64,000 bases of DNA from Liolophura sinensis (GCF_032854445.1 NC_088298.1:16389976-16453975), one strand, 5' to 3'; positions 46,901 through 60,170 are shown, numbered from the stretch's first letter. Notes: a model not told the origin generated them from the letters alone. Translations and numbers: made by a program.

Positions 46901-48372
46901 TTTTTCATTATATAGTTTCCTTATGGGTACACTCAGTGTTAATAACATGACCGGGTAAAATAATAGTTAATGTTTACATGAAAAGGAACTCTGAAACGAA
47001 GATCATGGTTTTAATGGAAACTAACAAAGTTATAGCAAAAAATGAATTTTTTGCTTCATTTCTGAAGCATAATTTAGATCTCTTAATATAATCCGTCTGT
47101 GGTCGAAAATTTTCGGAAATATCGTAATAGATGAACGCGAGACCATGCAGCTTAGCTCCTCCCACTCGGTAACTTGTTTCAGCAGATGTCATTGACGTCA
47201 CCACTATGCACGCTACTTCATTTCCAGACGGACCGCTGGGCTGTGAGGGCAACTGTAGTTTAATGCCATTTTAACGTCTTAAGAAAATACTCGAGCAGCT
47301 ATTTAAATATGACAAAATACTGTGTTATAATAATGGAATACATTTTAGCATCACTCACACAACAGACTTTGTTAAATGTAACAAATTAATTTTTTTGATC
47401 ACATCTGAAACTGCATATTAAGAAATAAAAACTAACCGTTTCATGTATCCTGTAAATACGGTATATCGCCTGTGTCAATCCGACAGCAGTGTCTAAATGT
47501 GCTTGTATGAATATTTTTTTAAGACAATTAAGGCCTTTTCATGAATTTTTAAGTGCGATGGTAGTCGTAATCAACGGAGGAAATTGGAGTGCATGAACGA
47601 AGAAAAACATGCACCGACCTTTGCAAAATTACCAAACCAAACTTATCCATGCATTATTGATGGAATGCAAGAAATCTCAAAAATTCCTCGCGTGTCCGAG
47701 ACTGGGACTGAACCCACATCTCATGTGGCCTATATATGGATAATTGAAGGGAAAGCTTTCTTAACCACAGTCCCTTCAGATCCACACCCCCAAAATCTTG
47801 GTTCTTCATTGTTCTTCAGAGAACCGAGTTGTCCTTGGTTCTCATAATGGGTTCTCTATGGAACTTGTTGGTATGTAATATAATTCAAAGCATTTGATTG
47901 CAACTGGGTAAGCAATCAGCAATTTCTCTGGAAAAGGGGTGAAATCTAACCGTTAGCGTTGGTTATATAGATGATACCCTCGCGGTACTTAGTTGGTACT
48001 GGTTTAACCACAACCGCCCTCTGGTGGTGGCCGGCGAGAAGCATCAACAGTGCCGAAAGTACAGTGAAATATAATGACGAGTCGCTTCAATGGTCCACAG
48101 TCTTTGGGCGCGGTTGCAGGTCGAAGAACTTGGCGCAGCGAAAGAAAGATTTACGTTTAGTTCTTTGTATGGTGTTAATTTTTTTTGGTTCCACTTGATA
48201 TAGCTCTCGCTTTTTTGCCACTTTGTGTCAACAGTCAGGTAGATGTAGATTTGTCAATCTGGTTTCCTCTGGCCAATAACCTGACTGTGTAAGTCAGTGA
48301 GAACTTTAGTCGTCTTCAGGGTAGTTAACATTGCTCGTAACAGTTTCAGACATACGATGGTCTCTCCTCTTA

Positions 48373-48460
48373 GAATGAATGAATGAATGAATGCTTGGGG
48401 TTTAACGTCGTACTTTACTATTTTACTGTCGTCTGAAGACAAGGAACCATTGGGTGTGTG
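48373..48460 (-). mobile_element. SINE-2 tail fragment
   Basis: (GAAT)n followed by GCTTGGGGTTTAACGTCGTA and a diverged continuation. Confidence 0.7.
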
Positions 48461-48544
48461 TACATATACTGTGTGTTCTTGTGGCAAATAAAAACACCTC
48501 AGGTTAGCCTAAGTTTAAACATATAATTTTGGCCTACATATGTA

Positions 48545-48812
48545 TATTTATTTATTTATTTATTTGATTGGTGTTTACGCCGTACTCAAGAATATTTCAC
48601 TTACACGACGGCGGTCAGCATTATGGTGGGTGGAAACCGGGTAGCTCGGGGGAAACCCACGACCAGACTGACAGACTGGTTGCTGTCAGACCTTCCCACT
48701 TACGGCCGGAGAGGAAGCCAGCATGAGCTGGACTTGAACTCACAGCGACCGCATTGGTGAGAGACTCCTGGGTCACTGCGCTGCGCTAACCAAATGAGCC
48801 ACGGAGGCCCCG
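48545..48812 (-). mobile_element. SINE-1, full length
   Basis: Minus-strand copy from the head GGGGCCTCCGTGGCTCATTT to a (AAAT)n tail. The B box is GAGTTCAAGTCC. CATATGT on both sides may be a short target duplication. Confidence 0.9.
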
Positions 48813-48828
48813 CATATGTTTACTGGTT

Positions 48829-48996
48829 TTTTTTTTTGATTGTTTTTTTACGCCGTACTCAGGAATATTTCACTTATACGACGGCGGCCAGCATTATCGT
48901 GGGTGGAAACCGGGCAGAGCCCGGGGAAACCCACGACCATCCGCAGGTTGCTGGAAGACCTTCCCACGTTACGGCCGGAGAGGAAGCCGGCATAAT
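48829..48996 (-). mobile_element. SINE-1, truncated, oligo-A tail
   Basis: Same orientation as the full copy 17 bp away. It carries a run of T rather than (ATTT)n at its tail side, and stops at CCGGAGAGGAAGCC. Confidence 0.85.
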
Positions 48997-49539
48997 GTAT
49001 GTTTATTGTGGACAACACCTGAATATATAGGTGTATATGTATGGACATAGCCATCGTGGCCCATTCGCCTCAATGGTATGAGAAGAAAAGTCAAGGTTAC
49101 CTGTTTTAATGTTCGTGACACGATCTCCCATTTTTCAGCCTCTTTTTCAACTACTCAAACGTGTGAACATCAAGTATGCAGGTAAACAGGACATTATTTC
49201 CGTGTACTCATATCGAAGACTATTCCTGTCATTTAGACAAAATAATGTAAATTCAGGGAGTTTACAACTCTATAAAAGACCAGGATCTATATATGAACAA
49301 AATTTAAATTCACATCCCCCAAACTTGTGTTTCCTTTTACGGCTTTAAAGGTTAAAAACGCACTGAATGACAGTGGGTCTTGCTGTACAAACACCTATCT
49401 CTAAATGAAGTCCCCAAAGCAGTGTTTGCTTCCTTAAATAAAATTGAAAGCATATTTTTTTATTTGTCCATCATTCAACATGACTCGTGGGTTTCTTCAA
49501 GTTGCAGAACGTAGGGATCAAGAAGTGCATGTACGTCAG

Positions 49540-50300
49540 AGGTAAGGTGCACAACTCAAATCCACTATAGGCAAGCGAGATTCGGGTTCAACCCCAGCCT
49601 TAATTGTACCGGGAATTTGTATGTACATGTAGGTTCGATCGAATTCGTGGACAATAAGCGATCGACGTCATTCGTGTGGCCTATATGTAACATTCGTTGA
49701 AAACCATTCGACGTCCAGCAGTGACGACAGGCTAGTCTGTCTAGCGTAGGAAAGTTCGTCTGTAACTTGCTGAAGGTCGTTGCTGGCATCAATCTCATTA
49801 TCGTACAGACAATTTTCAGGGTTATTGAGCATTGTTACATAGTGGGAATAAATGCACGATGGCGTTCTCTTGTGTGGTCGTTCATGAAGTTCGCTGGACA
49901 CCACTTGCCTCCCACCAACATGACAAATGACGCATGCGCGAAAGTTTGTCAGTAACTCGCCAATGGTCGTTGCTGGCTTCAATCCCATTCTCGGACAAAC
50001 AATTTTCAGGATTGCTCTTCATTGTTGCATAGGTGGAAATAAATCCACGATGACGTTTTTTTGTGTGTGTGGTCGAGCATGAATTTCGCTGAACACCACT
50101 TGCCTTCCACCACTGTGACATGTGACAGATGCACGCACGAATGTTCGCTATGGTTTTCTCCGGGCACTCCTGTTTTTTTTTCTTCCATTAAACTGGCCGC
50201 CAAACTTCGTATACCGTGAAATAAACGGAAAACTGTTCAGTATTACGGTAAGCAAAACTGGAATAAACAAGGGTCGAAAAATATGAATGAATACATTGTA
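49540..50300 (+). mobile_element. SINE-3-like element with internal 190-bp duplication
   Basis: A tRNA-like B box (CGGGTTCAACCCC) at 49588-49600 is followed by about 2.3 tandem copies of a 190-bp body (GTCGTTGCTGGC at 49777 and 49967; ACAATTTTCAGG twice), then TTTTCTCCGGGCACTCCTG and a tail with GAATGAAT. The same order without the duplication is seen at 55530-55855. No coding sequence is assigned. Confidence 0.65.
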
Positions 50301-50847
50301 ACGGGCTCAGTGATCTCTTAATTGCTGTATATCATACATAAATATCAAACATCTCGCTAACATACATTTCACTTCTGAAAGGAATGATGAAAAAAAAAAT
50401 CCCGAAAATAGCTACTTTTATTAATGGTATAAATGGTATAAATGGTGTCAATTACAACAGCTGGACATTCATGTTTGATGATTGGTGTTTATAGCATAAT
50501 TTTGGTCTTCGTCAGCAGCTGTGTTTGGAATGAATAGATATGGCGCGTAAGCTGTTTCGTATAACAGCTTAACGAACGAACGCGTGGTATCGATGAATGG
50601 AGTTAACCAACCACGCTTGCAGATCAAAGTCTGAATGTATAATGTATTAACAGCTCAAGCTATCGCAGTTCGTAGTAATGCAACTAGGAAGACTACATTA
50701 ATATTGGCCAATATAATGTATACAGCGTCCTCTGCATTACCTGTTTATTGACATGTAAATTTCATCTAGGCCTAGAAAAGCAAAAACTGTGCTTGGGTTA
50801 GTCCAAGCATGTACAAGGAAATGTCAAAGTTCAAAAAGTTCACATAT

Positions 50848-51055
50848 GCCTTAATTCTTCAACCTTTTCGCGACTTTCATGAAAAGCAACTTTCAGTGCG
50901 ATTTATGCACTTTTTAAGTTGATTTTGAAGACAAAACTATATTAGCTGGTTCGGCCAGTTTAGGAACATCACAAAAATTATAATTTTATCAAAATACACA
51001 GAATAATACTTTGAGAATATGCATTCATAAACACTTTTCAAAAATGTGAAAAAGT
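50848..51055 (+). repeat. Dispersed repeat R4, copy 3
   Basis: AATTCTTCAACCTTTTCGCG, GCAACTTTCAGTGCGATTTA and AGACAAAACTATAT match the copies at 26.7 and 27.2 kb. Confidence 0.75.
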
Positions 51056-52171
51056 GTATACAGATGGAACATTGTGTTGTCCAGTGATGTCGTTGGTATT
51101 TGTCTCGATGGAATTAGCAAAAGGTTCGTGTTATTTTGTCTGATCGGATTACCGATTGGTGTAAAGGGTAAATGGCATCAAGAAAACTTAAAAATCTCTC
51201 GTGTTGGCTTGGCACTACCATTGTGCGCGCCTAACGACGTCTTCGAACGCTTGATACCCTTCCTAACATTTGTGTTCACCATGCGTAATGCTCTTCGGGC
51301 CAAACTGAGGTATGGCTATAGGCTTGTTCTGTTTTGGTTTAAACTTGGTCAAGGCGATCCACCATTTTTTTTTAGTCGATACACATATTCAGGTATATTT
51401 TTGTTGATCTCCATGCATTGATGAAACATTGATTTAGTATGCTATACTGTATATAGATCGAAAACAAATTCAAATCAAAGACAATAAAAAGGAAATCATA
51501 TTTGAGAGCATATGGCCTTTTGGCCTTTAGATATAACCAGTTAAATGCAGGATAGTGGTATTCAAAGTTGAAATTATTGAGCACATATATATACCATGAC
51601 TCTCGGTGTTTCTTTCCGAGCTAGAGGCCTTTCACGTCGGTTTGCTCCACAACTTGGGACAGTTGCGAACATTTCCTCTGTCGTGCATCGCTACGCTTGT
51701 GTATTACACTGGTGTCCGTGATTATCAGCACTTTTTTCAGATACGTATACTCTCTGTGAACAACTGTGCACCAGTTTGCACATCTGCATTTTAATGATAC
51801 GTGTACGCCTATCAGTTGAACGCAATTTGTGTCATTTTAACATTTAGAATTAGGTTTGACAATTTATGCGCCGCTGGTACCCACAATTATGTGTACCACT
51901 CGTCCAGTGATAAAACTTTTAGATGTAGTTTTTCTTTGATTCTTATATCATTGTAACAAAATATTCACTCATAATCCTCAGGATGTGGCCCTTCAACTGC
52001 AGTTAGGTTGGTGTGATTTCGATTTTTAAATTATAGAGGATATGACGTGACTGCTCATCGGAACTAAGGATGTGTCCTGTTTTAGGAAGCCAGAGTTACT
52101 TTACTCGTAAACCCAATTACATGCACGTGAAAAAGTCCAATATTAGGAACTGCGTCGTTTAGCGGACATTA

Positions 52172-52236
52172 TGTGTGGAAGCCACGTGTGGAAGCCACGT
52201 GTGGAAGCCACGTGTGGAAACCACGTGTGGAAACCA
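52172..52236. repeat. 13-bp tandem repeat carrying four E-boxes
   Basis: Unit CACGTGTGGAAGC, about five copies. CACGTG is intact at 52183, 52196, 52209 and 52222. The last copies change AAGCC to AAACC. Regulatory role unproven; see findings. Confidence 0.9.
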
Positions 52237-52789
52237 AGTGAATGTAGGTGACATGCGGGATACTGGCGGGTTTTTTTCTCACAAAAGGTGATGCTAGTGT
52301 GAATGAGGACTTCCACGTCACAAGTCTTTTGTTGCAAATCAGTGACGAACTTTCCCACATGCATGTGACACACATGCAGATAACTATATGCAAACCATTT
52401 TAGTGAAGCTAGGACAACTTGTGTTCAACGAACGTTTGACTACGTAAATAGCCGCACGGGGGCGTTATCGCCCGCACATATAGTGTCACGTATGCCACAC
52501 AATTCAACAGTGAGAAAGGAGAAAGCTAAGCAAATTCCCCAGGGTTAGGTTTTATCCCGCATCTCATTTGTTCTAGCGTTTGGTAGTTTGTCAGTAACGT
52601 AATTATTAAAGGTAGGTAGATGATTTCCCTCAGACACTCAATCTACTTCAGTCCGTAAAATAATCTGCCATTGTAAATTCATGTGTAAATTCAAAGTGCA
52701 TAATTAAACAGTAATCAAGTAAATAAACACAAAAATGATATCATGCAATATTGAATTCAGTTCTTCGTTAAGTTTTTCAGTTTTAAAGA

Positions 52790-52941
52790 TTTTTTTTTTT
52801 TTTTGATTGGTGTTTTACGCCGTACTCAAGAATATTTCACTTATACGACGGCGGCCAGCATTATGGTGGGTGGAAACCGGGCAGAGCCCGGAGAAAAACC
52901 CACGACCATCCGCAGGTTGCTGGCAGACCTTCTCACGTACG
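52790..52941 (-). mobile_element. SINE-1, 5' truncated, with target-site duplication
   Basis: CAGTTTTAAAGA at 52778-52789 and 52942-52953 is a perfect 12-bp target duplication around a copy that starts at CGTACGTGAGAAGGTCTG and ends in an oligo-A tail. The 3' domain is close to consensus, so this is a young insertion. Confidence 0.95.
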
Positions 52942-54273
52942 CAGTTTTAAAGAGCAAAACATATAATGTCCCATAACCATGTCTAACCATGTCTCACTCG
53001 TAAACCGGGCCGCTAAATTTGTCCCTTAAGAAGTCGAAAGGTTGAATTCTCACGCGGATAATCATTTGACAGGTACGTGTGTATATATAGGTCTGTTATA
53101 GCTGAATAATAGCTATGGCATTGTACAAGGAGAGTACACAAGTCTTGCCTTGTTGTTGCTTATGTATTTATAATATATAGTGCATGTATAGTGCATGTAC
53201 TTTTGTGGACCGAAATACAGTCTTATTCACTGTGCGAGTCAGAAAACTAAAAGTTTCTGTTGATCACTTTAAGTGCATAAAATAATACTATAAAGAAAAA
53301 AAAAACAATCAAAGCATTCGGGGGCATTTATTGTAAGCCTTAAGGCAAAACCAGACAAGGGTAACATACATTTCAGAACAGAGGTACATCCATTATATCC
53401 TGAAGGCTCTGCATGTATATGGGATAAATATGGTAAATCTATATCTAGGGGAAAGCCAATATATGTGGCTACATGCGCAGACAAGACTTCTCATCTGATC
53501 AATGAGGACCCCCCCCCCTTCCCATCTGTGACACCCACCCCCTACAGACGAACACACACACAACAAAGCAACAATCCGCAGGCAGATTTGTTTACACAGG
53601 GATCAGCTTATAGTCTTCTTATTTCCTGAACAGAAAATCATTTGTCCGAAGTAATTATAAGACCGACAAATCTTTGCTCATTTGCTTGCCCTTGATCATT
53701 TGCTCATATACATCAGAAACACTGGGTCAACACGCCCTACACCACCCCATCTCCACCCTGTCCCCACCCCAATGCTAACGTCTGCTGTCCAGCCCACTCG
53801 CGTATTCTTTCGCCATTCATGCGTTCTCCGATCGATAATATTTCAGTATGCTGTCTATAACGAGTCTTTCAAATACGCTGCTTAGCGGTGGCCGTTGCTT
53901 GACCCACTATAACGTGGCCATTCGTTCAGTAAAGCCAATCCTTTATGAATTGTAACGATTACTTTGTCGTAGGCGTCCATGTGGTATAAATATCCCAAGA
54001 AAGTCACCAAATGAACGTTTTTTTAAATGTTGTTTTTGCCATGGAAGAACCATTTCATGGGCAATGGCACCTTGGGTTCAAATGGTTTTGACCACAGTGC
54101 TTCTTGTATTTGTTTATTTGGGCTATTTAATGGGTATTTTACACTTTCACAATATGTTAATTTTAGCAGAAAGTCAGCTGTCCGAGTGATGCTGGAATGT
54201 ACTCTGATATTGCAACAGATTATAATGTTAAATATAACACACATATTCTATACAAGATTCTATTCACAGGATA

Positions 54274-54384
54274 GCCCGGTTTCGTCCCACCGTAATGCTG
54301 GCCACCGTCGTATAAGGGAAATATTTTTGAGTATGGCGTAAAACACCAATCAAATAAATAAATAAATAAATTAATTAATTAATT
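54274..54384 (+). mobile_element. SINE-1, 3' third
   Basis: GCCCGGTTTCGTCCCACCG, 3' domain, (AAAT)n and (TTAA)n tail. Confidence 0.85.
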
Positions 54385-55529
54385 AACAGGGTATAATGTT
54401 GAATATGACAAAGTATAATGGTGTAACACCAGAATACATTCTAGCATCACTCAAACAACGGACTTTCTGTTAAAATTAACATATTCATTTTTTGAGTGTA
54501 CGTTTTATTGTAATGTATTGGCACTATATGTGTATCACCAGTTTTGATCTGGTGATAGAAGGAAAAAGAAGGAATGAATAATCAATAGAGCTTTCGCCAG
54601 AATTGTTCTTTAGGCGGGAAAGAATTTAACCACCTCTGAATATATGGTTGCTTTTAAGCCTCATGTTATCCAGGGAGCTCTCGGTTCAATCCTGGCTCAT
54701 ACGTTTTCATTTCCAGAATGGCGATCAGTTTTATATTAGTGACGGACACTTGAGTGCATGCATGTCTGGGATAAATCACAGAGTTATGGCAAGTTATCGA
54801 CTTAACTTCCCAGATACAGCCTACAGACTTGCAAGCCATTGGTGTTAGATTCTTCATTCATATTTTACTGGGGCCACTTTCACAAACCATCGCAACTTTT
54901 GTAAAAGACGTGGTCTGTAGGTCATATGCATGGTGCCATTATTGAGTAACATCTGTTATGGAAAAAAAATAAATTTACCAGGCGAATATATTCTTAAAAA
55001 ACATGTGTCACAGTAAAACAATGCTATATGAAGTTAATATGTAACATTTCAAAACGGTTAAATTTCAAATTTTAGTTCCTTGTCGTCTTTGATGTATACA
55101 TGGGCTTTGCTAATATAGCACGCCAGCACATTGGTTGACAGTTTACGGTAATGACATCAAGTCTGATTTCTTGCACGTTATGTTATGTTATGTTATGTTG
55201 TGGACAACATGTACACAAAGAGCGCATGCGCCAATCAAGGCCTCCATGTTCATGCATGTACAGCTATTATATTTGTGCTTGACTTAATAAAGCCATTGTA
55301 AAGCAATCACTGTACAATGATCCATGTACGATGTACTACTGATCCAAACACGAAGTATGTTTTGTTTATATAAAGCGCTTTGGTGAAAAATATGAATCAG
55401 TCGATCGCATATCCATCCACGTAGTGAATATGCAATGTTATGTTGTACAACCGATTTGCCCATCCAGAGCTGTGATGTATAAACACTGCTCTGCATGCAG
55501 CTTGCAGGTTATATCAGCTGAGTATTCGT

Positions 55530-55855
55530 TATATAGAGACAGGGAGTGTGCCGTGCTGGAGAGATTGCCGTTCTTGCACACACGAGGACACACGGGTTCA
55601 AACTCGGCCTTTGGCAGGAAATTTGAAAAAAAGTGGCTCCAGTAATCATTTGCGCAGTATGTAACGGTCGTTGAAATCCATCAATATTGCGAACATATCT
55701 GTACGTCACATGTATGAAAGTTTGCCAGTAACTTGCCACATGCAAGTGGGTTTTCCCTGGCACTGCCGTTTCCTTCACCCACAAGGACGAGCGTCATCGT
55801 ATAGGTTTAAAATTGTTAAGTATAGAGTTTAACATCAGATGAATAAATGAATGAA
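55530..55855 (+). mobile_element. SINE-3-like element
   Basis: GTGCCGTGCTGGAGAG and GGGTTCAAACTCGGCC form a tRNA-like head. The body has TAACTTGCCACATGCAAG and TTTTCCCTGGCACTGCCG, and the tail TAAATGAATGAAT. It matches 49540-50300. Confidence 0.65.
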
Positions 55856-56275
55856 TATATGGAGGTAGGCGTGTTATCTAGAACGACCCCGTTACTAAAA
55901 CATGCAGCTTTAGAGGTAAAACATCCATAATACCACGAACACGTGATGTTTATATAGGGTTTTCATATTGTTTTACACGATGTCACAAATTCCTGTATTA
56001 TAACATTAGGACTTTCGTTTTAAAGCGACAATGCCTGGAAAGCTTGTAGCCAGGCCTTTTACCCGTAATTGTACCTACCGCTACTATAAAAATTTATCCT
56101 TCATATCCTTCAGAGATGCCCTTGATTTTTGTGGTGGCCTATATTGACAGTTATGCTTTGTGCACTTTAGTAACACAGAACTCATATGATGTATATACAG
56201 GAATATATAGTAACATGTTCATATCCCGCGAGAAACTGCGGCTTTATACTTTAGGTGTAGAAAAGAACTGAAACT

Positions 56276-56400
56276 AGTCTTCCAGCAACCTGTGGATGGT
56301 CGTGGATTTTCCTCGAGCTCTAGCCAGTTTTTCTCCCACCATAATACTGACCGCCGTCGTATAAGTGAAATATGCTCGAGTAAGGCGTAAAATACCAATT
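56276..56400 (+). mobile_element. SINE-1, 3' half, diverged
   Basis: CAGCAACCTGTGGATGGTCG through GTATAAGTGAAATATGCTCG to ACCAATTAAACAAATC. Confidence 0.8.
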
Positions 56401-58304
56401 AAACAAATCAATCAATTAAATGCTGAAACTATACCTCAAGGAAAAGAGTTTCATTTTTTTACTGGGTTTATACGGTCTGTTTGTCTGTCAGCAACTTTTG
56501 GGAGATTGTTACGGTTATGCTTAGTTATGCTGGATGAAACATTGCGCCTAGCATTATCGGCCTGGATCCGAGGGTAAAAGGGTCAAATTTGGTTCTTGAT
56601 CGGGATAGGGATCGGGAGCAGCGTACGGCTGCGGCTTTAAGCCGGGAAGGGGGCGGGGGTACTTCAGGCATCCAGTTTCCTCAACTTTTACACCTAATTA
56701 ACCGATGATGAGTAGTTGAACAGGTAATGAAATAAACAGTTGAAAGGGCATAGGATTTTGGAATCGTTTTATGTGTATGACCGCGTGTCTTTACTACATG
56801 TATATATAGGCCTACTTGATTCGCAGACCTAATATGACCGTGCGTTAACTTCGTAAGACTTTATTTGATAATACTTACTGGGTTCTCTGATGCAACTTTA
56901 AGAAAGACACTTCACTCTCAATGTACGTATATAAGGCGCGTAGGCGTATAGATCTACTTATTCTCTAACGTCATGTCATTGCAAGTCATTGTATATATCT
57001 TTAAAAGAATTAAGAAAGACATACACACCACGTCTTAGACTATAGGCCTACGGGCGACTTTCACAAAATTTCGCAATTCAGATTTCTTGTCAAACTTATA
57101 CTTTTGCGAAGTTTTGTGACAACAGAAACAGGGATTGGCTGAAAAAAAAAACCCTTACCGTACCGAGTTACGCACCAGCATTCAAGGTACGAGTTCACCG
57201 TATAGATTAATTTAGAAAGCATAAATTATGCCATATACAGGTTATTCAGCTGTCCTGTTTATTAATAACTGTGAACGGGAAATCTTTTATTATATTTCCT
57301 CAAGTACCATGCACTTACCATAGGCAAAGAGATGAAGAGTTAAGGCGTGGGATGTGGTGTGGGTGGGGTCTTTATACTCGGAATTTCATTCCTGACTCAC
57401 CTCGCAGTATGGGGGCCTATACCTAGGTCTGGCGCATGACGGTGGACTCGTGGTGTGGACGTAAAGCCATTGTGTTATTCAAACCTATGTTCACGTCATT
57501 CATATTAACCATATTTGAGTACAATGGTACCGGTATGGCAAATGCAAGTAAAGACCCCTTAATTTGTTTAGTTGAGGAAACCAGATTCGAACTTGTAACA
57601 TGAAAAAAAGAGCAGAAGAAAAAAACAAAACAAAGATTACAGGAACTTTTTGCTCAGACCTTGGACTTACTACACTGATGCATTTCTTAACCTAATTAAG
57701 ATATACAAGCACTTAAATCTACCGCACGAAAGTCGGTCAGACATACACAAGTTCACATAATCTTCGCCATGCATCATTACCTCTTGTGTACGTACTTTCA
57801 GAAACGTAGGCCCAAAGTCAGTCAACGGGCTGTATACACGAGCCGAGAGGTCTCAGCATAACGAGGTCAACAGGTTAATAGAGCACTGTACAACAGCCTT
57901 ATCCAAAAACACGAACCTAAATTAGGTCCGCCACACGGATTGTGACAGGTTATTTATGGCGAGGCCGGTTCGAGCATTGCACGCAACGTTGAACAAACAG
58001 CCCACAAGTATACGTATAAATAGGACACCCATGGACCTACAGAAGGCGCGTATATAAGAAGACGGATCTCTACGACATGACCTGGCAAGAAGTGTTATGT
58101 TTGTGTGAACAAATTCGTATCCTGGTCATTGTTTCTTTTTTTCTCGGCGAACAATTAAGAGAGTAATAAATAACATGTCGTAACCTTGCATGAATACACT
58201 GTCAAAAAGAACTATCTGTTAAACGTGACAGAAAACCCGTGAGTTACCTGTTCAATATGGCGTCATGTTATGCTATAATAACAAACTACATGTTAATGTC
58301 ACTC

Positions 58305-58360
58305 AGACGCCACGGTCGTATAAGTGAAACATTCTTGGGCACGTCGTTAAAACACCAAAT
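58305..58360 (+). mobile_element. SINE-1 tail fragment
   Basis: GTCGTATAAGTGAAACATTC and CGTTAAAACACCAA. Confidence 0.65.
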
Positions 58361-58525
58361 TCTTGAGTGAAAATAACAGAAAGCCGCGCAAGTTTGCCCA
58401 CGTCCAGTAGAAATGTTTGCGCATACGCCCATTTATCTTCATCGTTTTCAATGTGACGCTAGGTAATTATATACATACTGGGACTGCGATACAGGTTGGT
58501 CAAAATAAGTATACTTATTATACTT

Positions 58526-58797
58526 GCTTTATTTATTTATGTGATTGGTGTTTTACGTCGTACCCAAAAATATTTCATTTATAACGACGGCGCCCAGCAT
58601 TATGATGGGAGGATACCAGACAGAGACCCCAGGAAAACCCACGACCACCCGCGGGTTTGCTGGAAGACCTTCCAATGCACGGCCGGAGAAGAAGCCCGTA
58701 TGAGCTGGACTTGAACCCACAGTGACCGCACTGGTGAGCGGGTCTTGGCGTCCTGCGGGACTAGGGCACGCTAACCATTTCGGCTACAGAAGACTGC
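58526..58797 (-). mobile_element. SINE-1, full length, diverged
   Basis: Complete minus-strand copy from a degraded head (TCTGTAGCCGAAATGG) through B box GGGTTCAAGTCC to the tail. Divergence suggests greater age. Confidence 0.85.
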
Positions 58798-59076
58798 ACA
58801 TCCTTACTTTAATACAAGTTTATCGCTCAGATCGGACTATGAGCAGTATTTTTACGTCATGAATTCGTATACGTACCTTCGTACTTATAGGTACGACCAT
58901 GCCTGATACGGTGTGTCGTGTGTCGATGTGCACTAAACACAATAGTCTGCTGATTTTGACAGAAATTCTGTTGTTTGAATGATGCGAGAATGTTTCACTG
59001 TATAGACATAAGACCTGTCACATTCAACATAATATCCTATGTAAACAATCTTTCTGCCTGTTGAATTAATAAAAAG

Positions 59077-59342
59077 GGGCCTCCCTGGCTCAGCTGGTTA
59101 GCGCGCTAGCGCTGCGTAATAGCCCAGGAGTCCCTCACCAATGCGGTCGCAATGAGTTCAAGTCCAGCTCATGCTGGCTTTCCTCTCCGGCCGTACGTGG
59201 GAAGGTCTGACAGCAACCTGCGGATGGTCGTGGGTTTCCCCCGGGCTATGCCCGGTTTCCTCCCACCATAATACTGACCGCCGTCGTATAAGTGAAATAT
59301 TCTTGAGTACGGCGTAAAACACCAATCAAATAAATAAATAAA
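59077..59342 (+). mobile_element. SINE-1, full length, best reference copy
   Basis: About 265 bp: GGGGCCTCCCTGGCTCAGCT with A box TGGCTCAGCTGG, B box GAGTTCAAGTCC, central CGTACGTGGGAAGGTCTG, GC-rich GGTTTCCCCCGGGC, conserved 3' domain GTATAAGTGAAATATTCTTG with GGCGTAAAACACCAATC, and (AAAT)n. It is transcribed by RNA polymerase III in comparable families and mobilised by a LINE partner not present in this window. I recognise the general molluscan type but do not assign a family name. Confidence 0.95.
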
Positions 59343-59994
59343 TTGACATAGCAAAATGTGTACTACGTTTAACAGAATAACTTGATACAAAAACAGAATA
59401 AGTTCTAGCATAATTTAGACAAAAAACAAAATTTTAACACATAATTATTTGTTTGAGAGAATGAATATGTGAAGAAGAATTCTTTCCACTCAGTGCACAC
59501 ACACACAAAATGATGCACGGTGGCTCGATGACAGGGATCCTTACAGAAAGGGAAACGTGTAAGACTCCTTCCCGCCATTAGCTCAAAGGTGGCCCAAAGC
59601 TATGTACTGATTTGATATCTCCTGCAGTCGAAAATAGGCACAAAGCACTTAGGAAGGCGGTATTTATGCACTGCAGTGTTACAGGTGAAAACTTGTTTTC
59701 GGATATAGTGTTTTACCGAAAGTCTTGGGTAGTATGGAAGTCTACTCCGGCCAATCTAGTATCATCTATCTCCCTCTAAAATCCTGAAAAATTCTACCGA
59801 GCGGTGTTAAACATCAGCAAAAATATACAGAATTCAATTAAAGAAAATTATGGAAAATAATATAATTTAAGCACTCTTGGGCAACATATCTTTTTATTCA
59901 GATATATAAATGATTACATGTATGTATATGTATCAGGCAGAAAAGCTCCGTCAGTCAGAAGTCTGATATTACTGAGACAATTTTAAATTCTACC

Positions 59995-60170
59995 TCCTTG
60001 CTGAGCGAGGTGGTTAGCGTTCCAGCGCGACTCGCTGACCCTCACCAATGCGGTTGCTGTGAGTTCTTCTCCAGCTCATGCTGGTTTCCTCCCTGGCTAG
60101 TCTAATCTTACCATAGCGCTGAGCGCTGTCGTATGAGTAAAATATTCTTGAGTATGGATTAAAACACTAT
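59995..60170 (+). mobile_element. SINE-1, diverged with internal deletion
   Basis: Head CTGAGCGAGGTGGTTAGCG, B-box region, then a jump to GCTGTCGTATGAGTAAAATA and a degraded tail. Confidence 0.75.

Noticed and set aside
49060-49130. Further E75 first exon MGDRVTNIKT ending at about 49093
   Set aside because: The donor GTAACC is poor and the frame is only ten codons. Similar chance frames exist at other sites.
51074-51421. 115-codon plus-strand open frame
   Set aside because: No family resemblance. It follows repeat R4 directly and has no supporting signals.
59077-59170. tRNA gene, suggested by A and B boxes
   Set aside because: The boxes belong to a SINE head. The arms do not fold as a full tRNA and the SINE body follows.
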